Source: an uncultured Bacteroidaceae bacterium
GTDB taxonomy: Bacteria; Bacteroidota; Bacteroidia; Bacteroidales; Bacteroidaceae
DNA length: 14,057 bases
Direction of reading: 5' to 3'
Assembly (NCBI GenBank): GCA_934364765.1
Contig: CAKRMO010000003.1
Location: 1-14,057, forward strand
The translations under genes and the position numbers were made by a program. The notes beneath the pieces are model-generated. The model made no database searches and was not told the DNA's origin. It worked only from the letters and a program-made list of their open reading frames with translations. Each line of letters opens with the position of its first letter. Position 1 is the stretch's first letter. Of this stretch, positions 8,106 through 14,057 are shown one piece after another.

Positions 8106-8193
8106 CTTATAAAGCCATTCCTGAAGCACGACAAATTACTGTAATTCAACACATTGCGCATTTTTGCGCAAAATGCCGAAAATTTCGGAAGCA

Positions 8194-9138
8194 TCAGTCC
8201 AACGCCCTGCGGCGCGATGACGAAAACAGCACATAGAGTATCACCGGCACTCCCCACAGCGAGGTTACGACGTTGAGCGGAATGAGCGTCCCGTCGGACG
8301 GCAGACTGCATATTAGGTTGCAAGCCCCCGCCACGGCAGCTCCCATGAGCATGGTGAGGGGGAGAAGCGCAAGATGGTTGGACGTGCGCGAGGCAAACCG
8401 CGCCATGTGCGGCACGGCAAGCCCCACAAAGGCAACCGGGCCGCACAGCGACGTGGGTACAGCCGACAGCACACCGGTAACGACGAATACCAAAAGGCGC
8501 GTGCGCCTTACCGACACGCCGAGGTTTGCGGCATAGTTTTCGCCAAGCAGCATGGCGTTCAATGGTTTCGACACAGCCAAAGCCATGATAAGCGCAGCCG
8601 CCACAACCGCAGCGAACAGCGGCAGCACCTGCGCAGACACTCCGCCAAAGCCGCCCATTCCCCAAAACACGTATGCCCTCAGCCCCTCGGCGGATGACAG
8701 CGTGCCGAAAAGCTCTATAACCGCCGACACCACATAGCCCACCATTATTCCGGCAATGAGCAGCACAAAACCGCTGCGCACAACGGCGGCAAGCAGCGTG
8801 AGCAACGCCAGCACGAGAAGCGACCCGGCAAAGGCGGCAGCCACCGTGAGCGCAAATCCCGACAGGCTGACACCACAGGCAACGGCAGAACCGCCCATCA
8901 AAAGCATCACCGCCGCCACGCCAAGGCTCGCCCCGGCATTAACGCCGAGAATGGAGGGGTCGGCAAGCGGGTTGGCGAAAACAGTCTGCATCATAAGTCC
9001 GGCGGCAGCAAGCCCCGCACCGCACAAAACGGCTGTTACCGCCTGGGGAAGGCGCGACTCCACAACAATAAAGCGCACCGCCCCCGAAACATCACCGCCC
9101 GAAAGCGCCTTCACCACATCTGTCGCAGGAATATGCAC
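8194..9138 (-). CDS. FecCD-family ABC transporter permease, main reading frame (frameshifted gene)
   Basis: An inner-membrane permease of the BtuC/FecD/FhuB type, which moves iron-siderophore, heme or cobalamin delivered by a periplasmic binding protein. The frame opens with a GTG at 9138 and encodes 314 residues. Family signatures are SRLPQAVTAVLCGAGLAAAG, MMQTVFANPLADPSILGVNAGASLG, LAGIMVGYVVSAV-like helix, LLGENYAANLGV, and GPVAFVGLAVPHMAR, plus many hydrophobic helices. The usual first membrane helix is missing from this frame. It lies just upstream in another frame (9111-9230, separate entry), with the shift at a run of five A on the plus strand (9147-9151). Adding one base there would give a 345-residue protein of normal length reading ...LNVFYGSVHIPATDVV. 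So the true gene is 8194-9230. It follows the binding-protein gene by 6 nt; no ATPase gene follows. Confidence 0.9.
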   Translation of the reverse strand: MHIPATDVVKALSGGDVSGAVRFIVVESRLPQAVTAVLCGAGLAAAGLMMQTVFANPLADPSILGVNAGASLGVAAVMLLMGGSAVACGVSLSGFALTVAAAFAGSLLVLALLTLLAAVVRSGFVLLIAGIMVGYVVSAVIELFGTLSSAEGLRAYVFWGMGGFGGVSAQVLPLFAAVVAAALIMALAVSKPLNAMLLGENYAANLGVSVRRTRLLVFVVTGVLSAVPTSLCGPVAFVGLAVPHMARFASRTSNHLALLPLTMLMGAAVAGACNLICSLPSDGTLIPLNVVTSLWGVPVILYVLFSSSRRRALD

Positions 9139-9230
9139 CGAACCGTAAAAACGTTCAGCACCATAAAAGCCACAGCCAAAACGGCTGACACGGCAAGGGA
9201 AACAGCAACGCGGCGGTTTTGCATCGGCAT
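9111..9230 (-). pseudogene. Frameshifted 5' fragment of the FecCD-type permease (first membrane helix)
   Basis: Starting at an ATG (9228-9230), or a second ATG at 9222-9224, this frame encodes MPMQNRRVAVSLAVSAVLAV followed by AFMVLNVF, a basic start plus one membrane helix, exactly what is expected at the N-terminus of a FecCD permease. It then leaves the correct frame and stops at 9111-9113 after 39 residues. One missing T (minus strand) in the run at 9147-9151 explains the break. The ATG is 6 nt past the binding-protein stop, so translational coupling is likely. Either a sequencing or assembly error in a homopolymer or a real disruption would fit; these cannot be told apart here. Confidence 0.85.
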
Positions 9231-9236
9231 GGGAAT

Positions 9237-10373
9237 TTATTTCATCGGAGAAAAATAGCGCAAACCGCCCTGAACGCCAAGCTCGGGATGGAGAATCGCA
9301 ACAAGGTCGCGCAGCATATAGTCGGGACGGAAAGGCTCTTCGTCATAAAACGGCACTTTGAATGTGTTGCACACGAATATTTTTTTCTCTTTCCACGGCT
9401 TGAAGGCGGCATACACGGCGTTTTCACGGCGCAAACCGTCATAAGTCAATGCGGCATCCGAGCCGTGGCGTATAATCCAGACATCGGCATCGCGGGCTTT
9501 TGCCAGAATTTGCTCGGGCGAAAGCCTCACGCTGCCGCTTTCGGCATTTCCGCCGAACATATAATGTGCGCCGGCATCGCGGAACAAACGCCCTATAGTG
9601 CTTTCCCCACCCGGCACATACCATGCGCCGCCATGCATCATGTCGCACATCAATGACGGGCGCGAGGACATTACTGCCACACGCCTGTACAAATCGGTGT
9701 AATTGCGCTCCACCTGCGCAAACAGCGAGTCGGCCTCCGCTTCGCAGCCATACAGCAGCCCGAAGAAGCGCATCCATTCCGCCCGCGCAAGGGGCGACTT
9801 CTCCATGTAGTCGGCACACTCTATGAGAGGAAGCCCGGCGGTGGCGAGTTTGCCGTATCCGCCGCCCGCAAAAGGCGAGACGAGCAGCCCATCGGGATTA
9901 AGAGACATTATTTTCTCAACATTGGGCTGCATGGAAGAGCCCATGTCGCCCGCGCCGCCGTTTTCAACATACCGCCTCACCGTGGGGGAAACCACATATC
10001 GGGCATCGCAAACGCCCTTTACCGCGCCGAGTTTTCCGAGCGCATCGAGCAAGCCGCAATGCACCGAAGTGAACACCACGGAACGCTCCAAGGGCGTGCG
10101 CACCAGCGTGCCTTCGGGAATGTTTTCGGGAACATCCTTCCCCTTCGGCACTATTATATATGTATGCAGCGTCCCGCCGCTTTTCCACGGGTTGTCAACT
10201 TTCGCCAAAAGCCAGCCGTCGTGGCGGTAAACGTGGATGAGCCGCGAATGGCGGAACACAACGGAATCTCCCCGCACCCCGGCAGACGCGGAACGCCCGC
10301 CGCACGACACGCACGCCACCGCCGCAAAAAGCAGCGGCAAAAGCAAAACAAAGGCACAAACTTTTTTCTTCAT
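9237..10373 (-). CDS. Periplasmic substrate-binding lipoprotein of a BtuF/FecB-type ABC importer
   Basis: A 378-residue binding protein that would capture a metal chelate such as a siderophore, heme or cobalamin and hand it to the permease encoded just downstream. A basic start and hydrophobic stretch lead to a lipoprotein-like cysteine, Cys21 or Cys24 (AVACVSCGG). The PF01497-type fold is shown by TSVHCGLLDALGKLGAVKGV (about 102-121), PNVEKIMSLNPDGLLVSPF (about 150-168), the segment AEWMRFFGLLYG (about 198-209) before the linking helix, and SPEQILAKARDADVWI in the second lobe. About 95 extra residues precede the first lobe, as is common in Bacteroidales homologues. The ligand cannot be read from the sequence: there is no adjacent TonB-dependent receptor, and the 68-bp upstream space is too short for a cobalamin riboswitch. 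Confidence 0.9.
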   Translation of the reverse strand: MKKKVCAFVLLLPLLFAAVACVSCGGRSASAGVRGDSVVFRHSRLIHVYRHDGWLLAKVDNPWKSGGTLHTYIIVPKGKDVPENIPEGTLVRTPLERSVVFTSVHCGLLDALGKLGAVKGVCDARYVVSPTVRRYVENGGAGDMGSSMQPNVEKIMSLNPDGLLVSPFAGGGYGKLATAGLPLIECADYMEKSPLARAEWMRFFGLLYGCEAEADSLFAQVERNYTDLYRRVAVMSSRPSLMCDMMHGGAWYVPGGESTIGRLFRDAGAHYMFGGNAESGSVRLSPEQILAKARDADVWIIRHGSDAALTYDGLRRENAVYAAFKPWKEKKIFVCNTFKVPFYDEEPFRPDYMLRDLVAILHPELGVQGGLRYFSPMK

Positions 10374-10377
10374 GCTG

Positions 10378-10385
10378 CAAAATTA
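10378..10385 (-). promoter_or_regulatory. Candidate -7 element of the ABC importer operon
   Basis: On the minus strand TAATTTTG ends only 4 nt before the ATG of the binding-protein gene (TAATTTTGCAGCATG). If used, transcription would begin at or near the start codon, giving an essentially leaderless mRNA. A clear TTTG at standard spacing is missing; ACTTGC lies 14 nt upstream. Confidence 0.4.
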
Positions 10386-10393
10386 GCGATTAG

Positions 10394-10424
10394 TTTGCAA
10401 GTTCACGGATTATTCGTAATTTTG
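10394..10424 (+). promoter_or_regulatory. Promoter of the ATPase/DUF4435 operon
   Basis: TTTG (10394-10397) and TAATTTTG (10417-10424) are separated by exactly 19 nt, a textbook Bacteroidetes promoter. The ATG at 10442 is 17 nt after the -7 element, so the leader is probably only about 10 nt. No Shine-Dalgarno is seen. Confidence 0.75.
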
Positions 10425-10441
10425 AGGCAAACTATCATCAC

Positions 10442-11266
10442 ATGGAAAAAGCGGCAGAATACATAAGGCGTTTTGAAATAACCAGCCTCTGGAACGGGCA
10501 GAAACATATTGTGTGGAACCTGAAACCCGATGTGAACATACTGAGCGGGATTAACGGCGCGGGGAAAAGCACCATCCTCAACCGCCTTGCCCAACGGCTG
10601 TCGGCGCACGAGGGAAGCGTGGGAAGCTCGCCCATATTCGGGGTGAAAATCGACTTTCACCCCTCCGACGCCACCTATATACACTACGACATGGTAAGGA
10701 CATTCGACCGCCCGCTTGTACACGGCGACGCGCTCAGCCAGCTTTCAGACGGCACAGTGAAGACAGAAACCGACTTTCAGCTCTACACCCTGCAACGCAG
10801 ATACCTCGACTATCAGGTGAACATAGGAAACCGCATGATAAAGCTGCTGACATCGGGCGACCCGGAGGCAAGCCAAAAGGCGCAGGAGGCAATGCTGGCA
10901 AAAAAGAAGTTCCAGGACGCGGTTGACAGCCTGTTTGGCGAAACCGGCAAGCGCATCGACCGCAACAGCAACGAGGTGAAAATTATCCAATTTGACGAGG
11001 AGCTGCCGCTATACAAGCTTTCGTCGGGCGAGAAGCAGATGCTGATAATTCTGCTCACGGCCCTTGTGGAGGACAACCGCCACTACGTGCTTTTTCTTGA
11101 CGAGCCGGAGGCGAGCCTTCACTTTGAATGGCAGCAGAAACTAATAGGCCTTATCCGCGAAATGAACCCCAACGCGCAGATAATACTCACCACCCACTCG
11201 CCCGCCGTTATCATGGAGGGCTGGATGGACAGCGTTACCGAAGTGAGCGACATAACCGAAGAATAA
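10442..11266 (+). CDS. ABC/AAA-type ATPase paired with DUF4435 protein (AriA/OLD-like)
   Basis: A 274-residue soluble P-loop ATPase of the SMC/ABC-like AAA_15/AAA_21 group. It shows Walker A GINGAGKST (36-44, Lys42), an ABC signature-like LSSGEKQ (193-199), Walker B YVLFLDEPEASLH (215-227, catalytic Glu221) and an H-loop TTHSP with His252. The middle (about 85-185) is a helical insert far shorter than the coiled coils of many OLD or PARIS ATPases. No membrane segment is present and no transporter permease is nearby, so it is not a transport ATPase. Only 6 nt separate it from the DUF4435 gene, so the two proteins probably work as one complex, with the ATPase as sensor or gate for a TOPRIM-type nuclease. 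This order and pairing match PARIS (AriA-AriB). Role in defence is inference; a housekeeping DNA-repair role remains possible. Confidence 0.88.
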   Translation: MEKAAEYIRRFEITSLWNGQKHIVWNLKPDVNILSGINGAGKSTILNRLAQRLSAHEGSVGSSPIFGVKIDFHPSDATYIHYDMVRTFDRPLVHGDALSQLSDGTVKTETDFQLYTLQRRYLDYQVNIGNRMIKLLTSGDPEASQKAQEAMLAKKKFQDAVDSLFGETGKRIDRNSNEVKIIQFDEELPLYKLSSGEKQMLIILLTALVEDNRHYVLFLDEPEASLHFEWQQKLIGLIREMNPNAQIILTTHSPAVIMEGWMDSVTEVSDITEE

Positions 11267-11272
11267 ACCGTT

Positions 11273-12283
11273 ATGGGCACACGGCTCTCCGACAACCTGA
11301 ACTCAAACTACATAGGCGCGGCAACAAGGCTCCGCGCCCAAGGGGCGAGGAAGCGCGTTGTGGCTTACGTGGAAAGCTTTGACGACATTTTTTTCTGGCG
11401 CAACGTGCTGGGACGCTTCGAGGACGACAAGATTTACTTTGAAGTGATGCTGCCCTCGCGCACCTCGCTCGCAAAAGGCAAGAAGGTGGCGATTACAAAC
11501 ATATTGTCGGGGAAACTCGGTCAGAACATGATTGCCTGCGTTGACGCGGATTACGACTACCTTATGCAGGGGGCGACAGAAGGCTCGCGAATAGTTTGCG
11601 GCAACCCATACGTGTTCCACACCTACGCCTATGCAATAGAGAACTTCCAGTGTTACGCGCCGTCGCTGCACAATGTGTGCGTAATGTCAACGCTCAACGA
11701 CCGCAAGGCGTTTGACTTTGAAAAGTTCATGAAAGACTTCTCGCAGACGGTTTACCCTCTTTTCGTTTGGAATATATGGTGCTACCGAAAAGGATACCAC
11801 AAGAATTTTTCCATGGCAAACCTGTGCGCCGTGTTTGCAATGGGGGACGTGAACCTTCTGCACCCCGACCGCGCCATAGACATCCTGCGCCGCAAGGTGA
11901 ACCGCACGGTATCGTCGCTGCAGCACACTTTTCCGCAGGCAAAGGAGGATTATCCGAAACTGAAAGAGCAGCTTAAGGAATTGGGCGTTGTTCCCGAAAA
12001 TGTATATATGTACATTCGCGGACACGACGTTTTCGATTCCGTGGTGTCGCCGCTGGTTTCGAGCGTGTGCGATATGCTGCGCCGCGAAAGGGAGCGCGAG
12101 ATACACAGGCTAGCCCTGAACAGCCGCCAACTGCAAAACGAACTGTCGGGCTACCGCCACAGCACCGCGCCAAGCGACTTCACGCTGCGGAAACAGACAG
12201 GTTTTTACAACGCGCCGCAATACCGGCAGATTTTGGAGAAGATACAGGACTTTGTGGAAAAGCTGAAAAAGGAAAACCAATGA
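11273..12283 (+). CDS. DUF4435 (TOPRIM-like) protein, AriB-like candidate nuclease
   Basis: A 336-residue soluble protein. The N-terminal half carries motifs of DUF4435, a TOPRIM-fold family: RVVAYVESFDDIFFWRNVL with acidic Glu34 (TOPRIM first glutamate), IACVDADYDYL with Asp91/Asp93/Asp95 (DxD), then YAYAIENF with Glu123 and YIRGHDVF with His251-Asp252. All likely metal-binding residues are intact. The C-terminal third (about 262-336) is mostly charged helix, possibly for assembly with the ATPase. In PARIS, the DUF4435 partner AriB is a TOPRIM nuclease that is released by the ATPase on phage cues and cleaves host tRNA; in OLD and Gabija proteins the ATPase and TOPRIM are fused. Activity here is inferred from family. 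The gene is co-transcribed with the ATPase and its stop codon touches a strong terminator. Confidence 0.85.
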   Translation: MGTRLSDNLNSNYIGAATRLRAQGARKRVVAYVESFDDIFFWRNVLGRFEDDKIYFEVMLPSRTSLAKGKKVAITNILSGKLGQNMIACVDADYDYLMQGATEGSRIVCGNPYVFHTYAYAIENFQCYAPSLHNVCVMSTLNDRKAFDFEKFMKDFSQTVYPLFVWNIWCYRKGYHKNFSMANLCAVFAMGDVNLLHPDRAIDILRRKVNRTVSSLQHTFPQAKEDYPKLKEQLKELGVVPENVYMYIRGHDVFDSVVSPLVSSVCDMLRREREREIHRLALNSRQLQNELSGYRHSTAPSDFTLRKQTGFYNAPQYRQILEKIQDFVEKLKKENQ

Positions 12284-12320
12284 AACCAAAATCCCCGCAA
12301 TTGCGGGGATTTTGGTTTTT
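12283..12320. terminator. Bidirectional terminator between the DUF4435 gene and the mutarotase gene
   Basis: A perfect 36-nt palindrome: the 18-nt arm 12283-12300 (AAACCAAAATCCCCGCAA) pairs exactly with 12301-12318. T-rich sequence follows on the plus strand (GGTTTTTCC). Its first base is the last base of the DUF4435 stop codon TGA, and it lies 12 nt beyond the stop of the convergent mutarotase gene. Confidence 0.88.
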
Positions 12321-12330
12321 CCTGTAATGA

Positions 12331-13506
12331 TTATTTCTCAACCGAGAACTTGAACACGCAGTGGCTCTTGTAGGTCTGGCCGGGCTTGAGCTCTGCCGAC
12401 GGCCATTCGGGCTGGTTGGGGGTGTTGGGGAAGTGCTGCGACTCGAGGCAGATTGCGGCGTGCTTATTGTAAACCTTGCCGTTCTTGCCGGTTACCTTGC
12501 CGTTGAGGAAGTTGCCGCTGTAAACCTGGATGCCCGGCTCGTTCGTGAACACTTCGAGCTTGATGCCGGTTTCGGGGCTCACAACGCTCGCGGCAACCTT
12601 GGTGTCGTCGCCCTTGCCGTCCTTGTAGGTGTTGAGCACCCAGTTGAAGTCGTAACCGTTGGCGAACCTTATCTGCTCGTTGTCGAAATTCTCAACATTC
12701 TTGCCAACCTCCGTGGGGTTTGTGAAGTCAACTTCGGGATTGTCCTTCACGGGAACAATAGTTCCGAGCGGGATGAACGTGTCGTTGATTGGGGTGAAGT
12801 TGTCTGCGTTCACATAAAGTTTGCAGTTTGTTATGGGCTTTGCCGGGTCGCCGTTGAGGTTGAAGTAAGCATGGTTTGTCATGTTTATCACCGTGGGGGC
12901 ATCGGTCGTCGCCTCATAGTTGATGTCGATAGCGTTGTCATCGGTGAGCTTGTAGGTAACCTTGGCTGTTACGTTTCCGGGGAAGTTCATGTCGCCGTCG
13001 GGAGAGTTGAGCGTAAGCTCAAGAGTCTTGTCATCAACCTGCTTTGCAGAATAAACAGCATACTGCCAGCCCTTGGGGCCGCCGTGCAGGCAGTTCTTGC
13101 CGTCGTTTTGCGGAAGCTGGATTTCCTTGCCCTCGAGCGTGAACTTGCCCTGGTCTATGCGGTTGGCGTAACGGCCTATTGCAGCTCCGAAGTCGCTGGG
13201 GGTGTGCTCAGCGTCTGCATAGTTGTAAATGTTGTCGAAACCGAGAACCACGTCCTTCATGTCGCCGTTCTTGTCGGGGACCATAATGGAAACGATACGG
13301 CCGCCGAAGTTGGTGATGCAAACTTCCATGCCATTGGCATTCTTCAGCGTGTAGAGGGCGGTCTTCTGTCCGTCAATGGTTGAATCGAACTTTGCAGGGT
13401 CAAGACCGGAAAGGGTGGTCTTTGCTGTGGGGGCGGATGTGCAGCCGGCAAAAACAAGAGCCGTTGTCATCATGGCTGCGCCCACGATAGTCTTTAAATT
13501 TTTCAT
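12331..13506 (-). CDS. galM: Aldose 1-epimerase (mutarotase), exported lipoprotein
   Basis: A 391-residue galactose mutarotase that interconverts alpha and beta anomers of free sugars, feeding the Leloir pathway. The N-terminus has a lipoprotein signal peptide with lipobox VFAGC (Cys22), so the enzyme is outside the cytoplasm, probably tethered to a membrane, as in many Bacteroidales and unlike cytoplasmic E. coli GalM. Family motifs are GRYANRI (111-117), NCLHGGPKGW (138-147), MTNHAYFNLNG with catalytic acid His212, NGYDFNWVL with Asp286, and CLESQHFPN with catalytic base Glu355. All expected active-site residues are present and length is normal once the signal peptide is removed. Codon use is smoother and GC-moderate compared with the flanks. 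It is a single-gene unit. An extracellular beta-galactosidase is encoded 8 kb away, and its galactose would be a plausible substrate (inference). Confidence 0.95.
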   Translation of the reverse strand: MKNLKTIVGAAMMTTALVFAGCTSAPTAKTTLSGLDPAKFDSTIDGQKTALYTLKNANGMEVCITNFGGRIVSIMVPDKNGDMKDVVLGFDNIYNYADAEHTPSDFGAAIGRYANRIDQGKFTLEGKEIQLPQNDGKNCLHGGPKGWQYAVYSAKQVDDKTLELTLNSPDGDMNFPGNVTAKVTYKLTDDNAIDINYEATTDAPTVINMTNHAYFNLNGDPAKPITNCKLYVNADNFTPINDTFIPLGTIVPVKDNPEVDFTNPTEVGKNVENFDNEQIRFANGYDFNWVLNTYKDGKGDDTKVAASVVSPETGIKLEVFTNEPGIQVYSGNFLNGKVTGKNGKVYNKHAAICLESQHFPNTPNQPEWPSAELKPGQTYKSHCVFKFSVEK

Positions 13507-13607
13507 TACCTTTTTATTTTAGTTATTTATAATGGTTTGCGCACTCAAACGCACCGCGTTTCCATTCCATAACGCACAGCCGGCGCATTTTATTTTCTAA
13601 CGCGGCG

Positions 13608-13638
13608 TAAAGTTACAAAAAAGACCGCACACACCAAA
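13608..13638 (-). promoter_or_regulatory. Candidate promoter of the mutarotase gene
   Basis: On the minus strand TTTG (13635-13638) is followed after 19 nt by TAACTTTA (13608-13615), seven of eight positions short of a perfect fit to TAnnTTTG only in the last base. The leader to the ATG would be about 95 nt. Confidence 0.5.
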
Positions 13639-13716
13639 AGCCGCCGCTTTTTCCGAAATCGCATAACAATTTGATTTACAGCAGAATGTTATTAAAAACC
13701 ACATTCTCCTTAATGA

Positions 13717-13830
13717 TTTGTTTTTCAGCGCATTGAAACCAGGCTAAAAAAGGTCTGATGTAGTCTGGATTATATCAGACATGATTTTTTCTACGTCCTA
13801 TGTAGTTTTTCCTACATCAAATGTAATTTT
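13717..13830 (-). repeat. Dispersed intergenic repeat, copy 4 (inverted)
   Basis: Read on the minus strand it matches copy 3: the first 28 nt (13803-13830) are identical, the hairpin ATGTCTGATATAATCCAGAC...CATCAGACC with T6 is kept, and the tail ends GCTGAAAAACAAA. The 15-nt centre is the exception. Copy 3 has CTATGTCCTATGTAG, while copy 4 in the same orientation has CTACATAGGACGTAG, its reverse complement with one change. It lies about 210 nt upstream of the mutarotase gene, outside the candidate promoter. Confidence 0.87.
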
Positions 13831-13920
13831 CGGTGCGTTCGGGAAAAGCAACCGCTTTTTGGTTTTGCCGAAATCATTTGAACGGTGTATGTTGTTTTTG
13901 ATTGCACACGGTATATATGC

Positions 13921-13944
13921 AGGGGCGTATGGCATACGCCCTTT
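13921..13944 (-). repeat. GGGCGTATGCCATACGCCC palindromic element, copy B
   Basis: The second copy of the palindrome (13923-13941), identical over 24 nt to 7941-7964 in reverse complement. It is 90 nt from repeat copy 4, on the same side and in the same relative orientation as copy A is to repeat copy 3. Confidence 0.8.
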
Positions 13945-14057
13945 ACACCGCCGCATGAACAATGCAAGCCATCGCGGCAACATGGCGAAAAAACAGGGCG
14001 CGCCTTCGCCTTCCGGCTTCTGGCGCACCCCTGATGCAGTGTCGTGTTGTCCGGCAC
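13945..14057. other. Right edge, no gene recognised
   Basis: Two overlapping minus-strand frames (up to 81 residues) run through this edge and the adjoining repeats. Their arginine- and cysteine-rich translations lack family features and depend on repeat sequence, so I do not call a gene. A gene entering from the right cannot be excluded. Confidence 0.4.

Noticed and set aside
8160..8193. Short inverted repeats (TTTTGCGCAAAA, CCGAAAATTTCGG) right after the permease stop as a terminator
   Set aside because: The stems are short and no T-run follows on the minus strand; repeat copy 3 further down is a better candidate.
10374..10441. Cobalamin riboswitch or other metabolite switch ahead of the ABC importer
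   Set aside because: Only 68 bp separate the divergent start codons and no conserved riboswitch core is visible.
12361..13383. 340-residue plus-strand open frame opposite the mutarotase gene
   Set aside because: It is an antisense shadow of a gene with all catalytic motifs; its valine- and leucine-rich translation has no family features.
162..13830. Possible CRISPR array from the repeated CATCAGAC/GTCTGAT blocks
   Set aside because: Copies are kilobases apart, partly inverted, with no regular spacers and no cas genes.
13798..14057. Two minus-strand frames (76 and 81 residues) at the right edge
   Set aside because: They run through repeat copy 4 and the palindrome, giving a KGRMPYAP-like segment that also appears in the unrelated frame at 7638-8009, so they are repeat-derived.
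1..14057. tRNA, rRNA or insertion-sequence genes
   Set aside because: No cloverleaf-like sequence, rRNA stretch or transposase motif was found on either strand.

Overview
The window looks like chromosomal DNA of a gut-type Bacteroidales bacterium. The reasons are promoter elements of the Bacteroidetes type (-7 TAnnTTTG, in two places with TTTG exactly 19 nt upstream and in a third 22 nt upstream), absent or weak Shine-Dalgarno sequences, a Bacteroidales-style C-terminal tail on one secreted protein, and the gene content (large secreted GH2 enzyme, exported aldose 1-epimerase, NagA). Genus cannot be fixed from the sequence alone.

Layout, left to right. 1-352: non-coding, with copy 1 of a dispersed intergenic repeat. 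353-4369 (-): secreted 1338-residue GH2 beta-galactosidase with C-terminal accessory domains. 4370-4868: divergent intergenic region with repeat copy 2. 4869-6044 (+): nagA. 6045-6194: two terminators between convergent genes. 6195-7784 (-): secreted two-module repeat protein of unknown function. 7785-8193: repeat copy 3 with a palindromic GGGCGTATGCCATACGCCC element. 8194-10373 (-): two-gene metallophore/cobalamin-type ABC importer operon (substrate-binding lipoprotein, then a permease with a one-base frameshift after its first membrane helix; no ATPase gene follows). 10374-10441: compact 68-bp divergent promoter region. 10442-12283 (+): two-gene operon of a small ABC/AAA-type ATPase and a DUF4435 (TOPRIM-like) protein, the same gene pairing as in PARIS/OLD-like defence systems. 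12283-12320: perfect palindromic terminator. 12331-13506 (-): exported aldose 1-epimerase lipoprotein. 13507-14057: non-coding, with repeat copy 4 and a second copy of the palindrome.

Functionally, GH2, NagA and the mutarotase fit use of galactose- and GlcNAc-containing glycans (for example LacNAc in mucin), though they are separate transcription units and this link is inference. The most unusual items are the roughly 110-bp repeat family, present four times in 14 kb and built around a terminator-like hairpin; an apparent inversion of its central segment in copy 4; the ATPase/DUF4435 pair; and the frameshifted permease.
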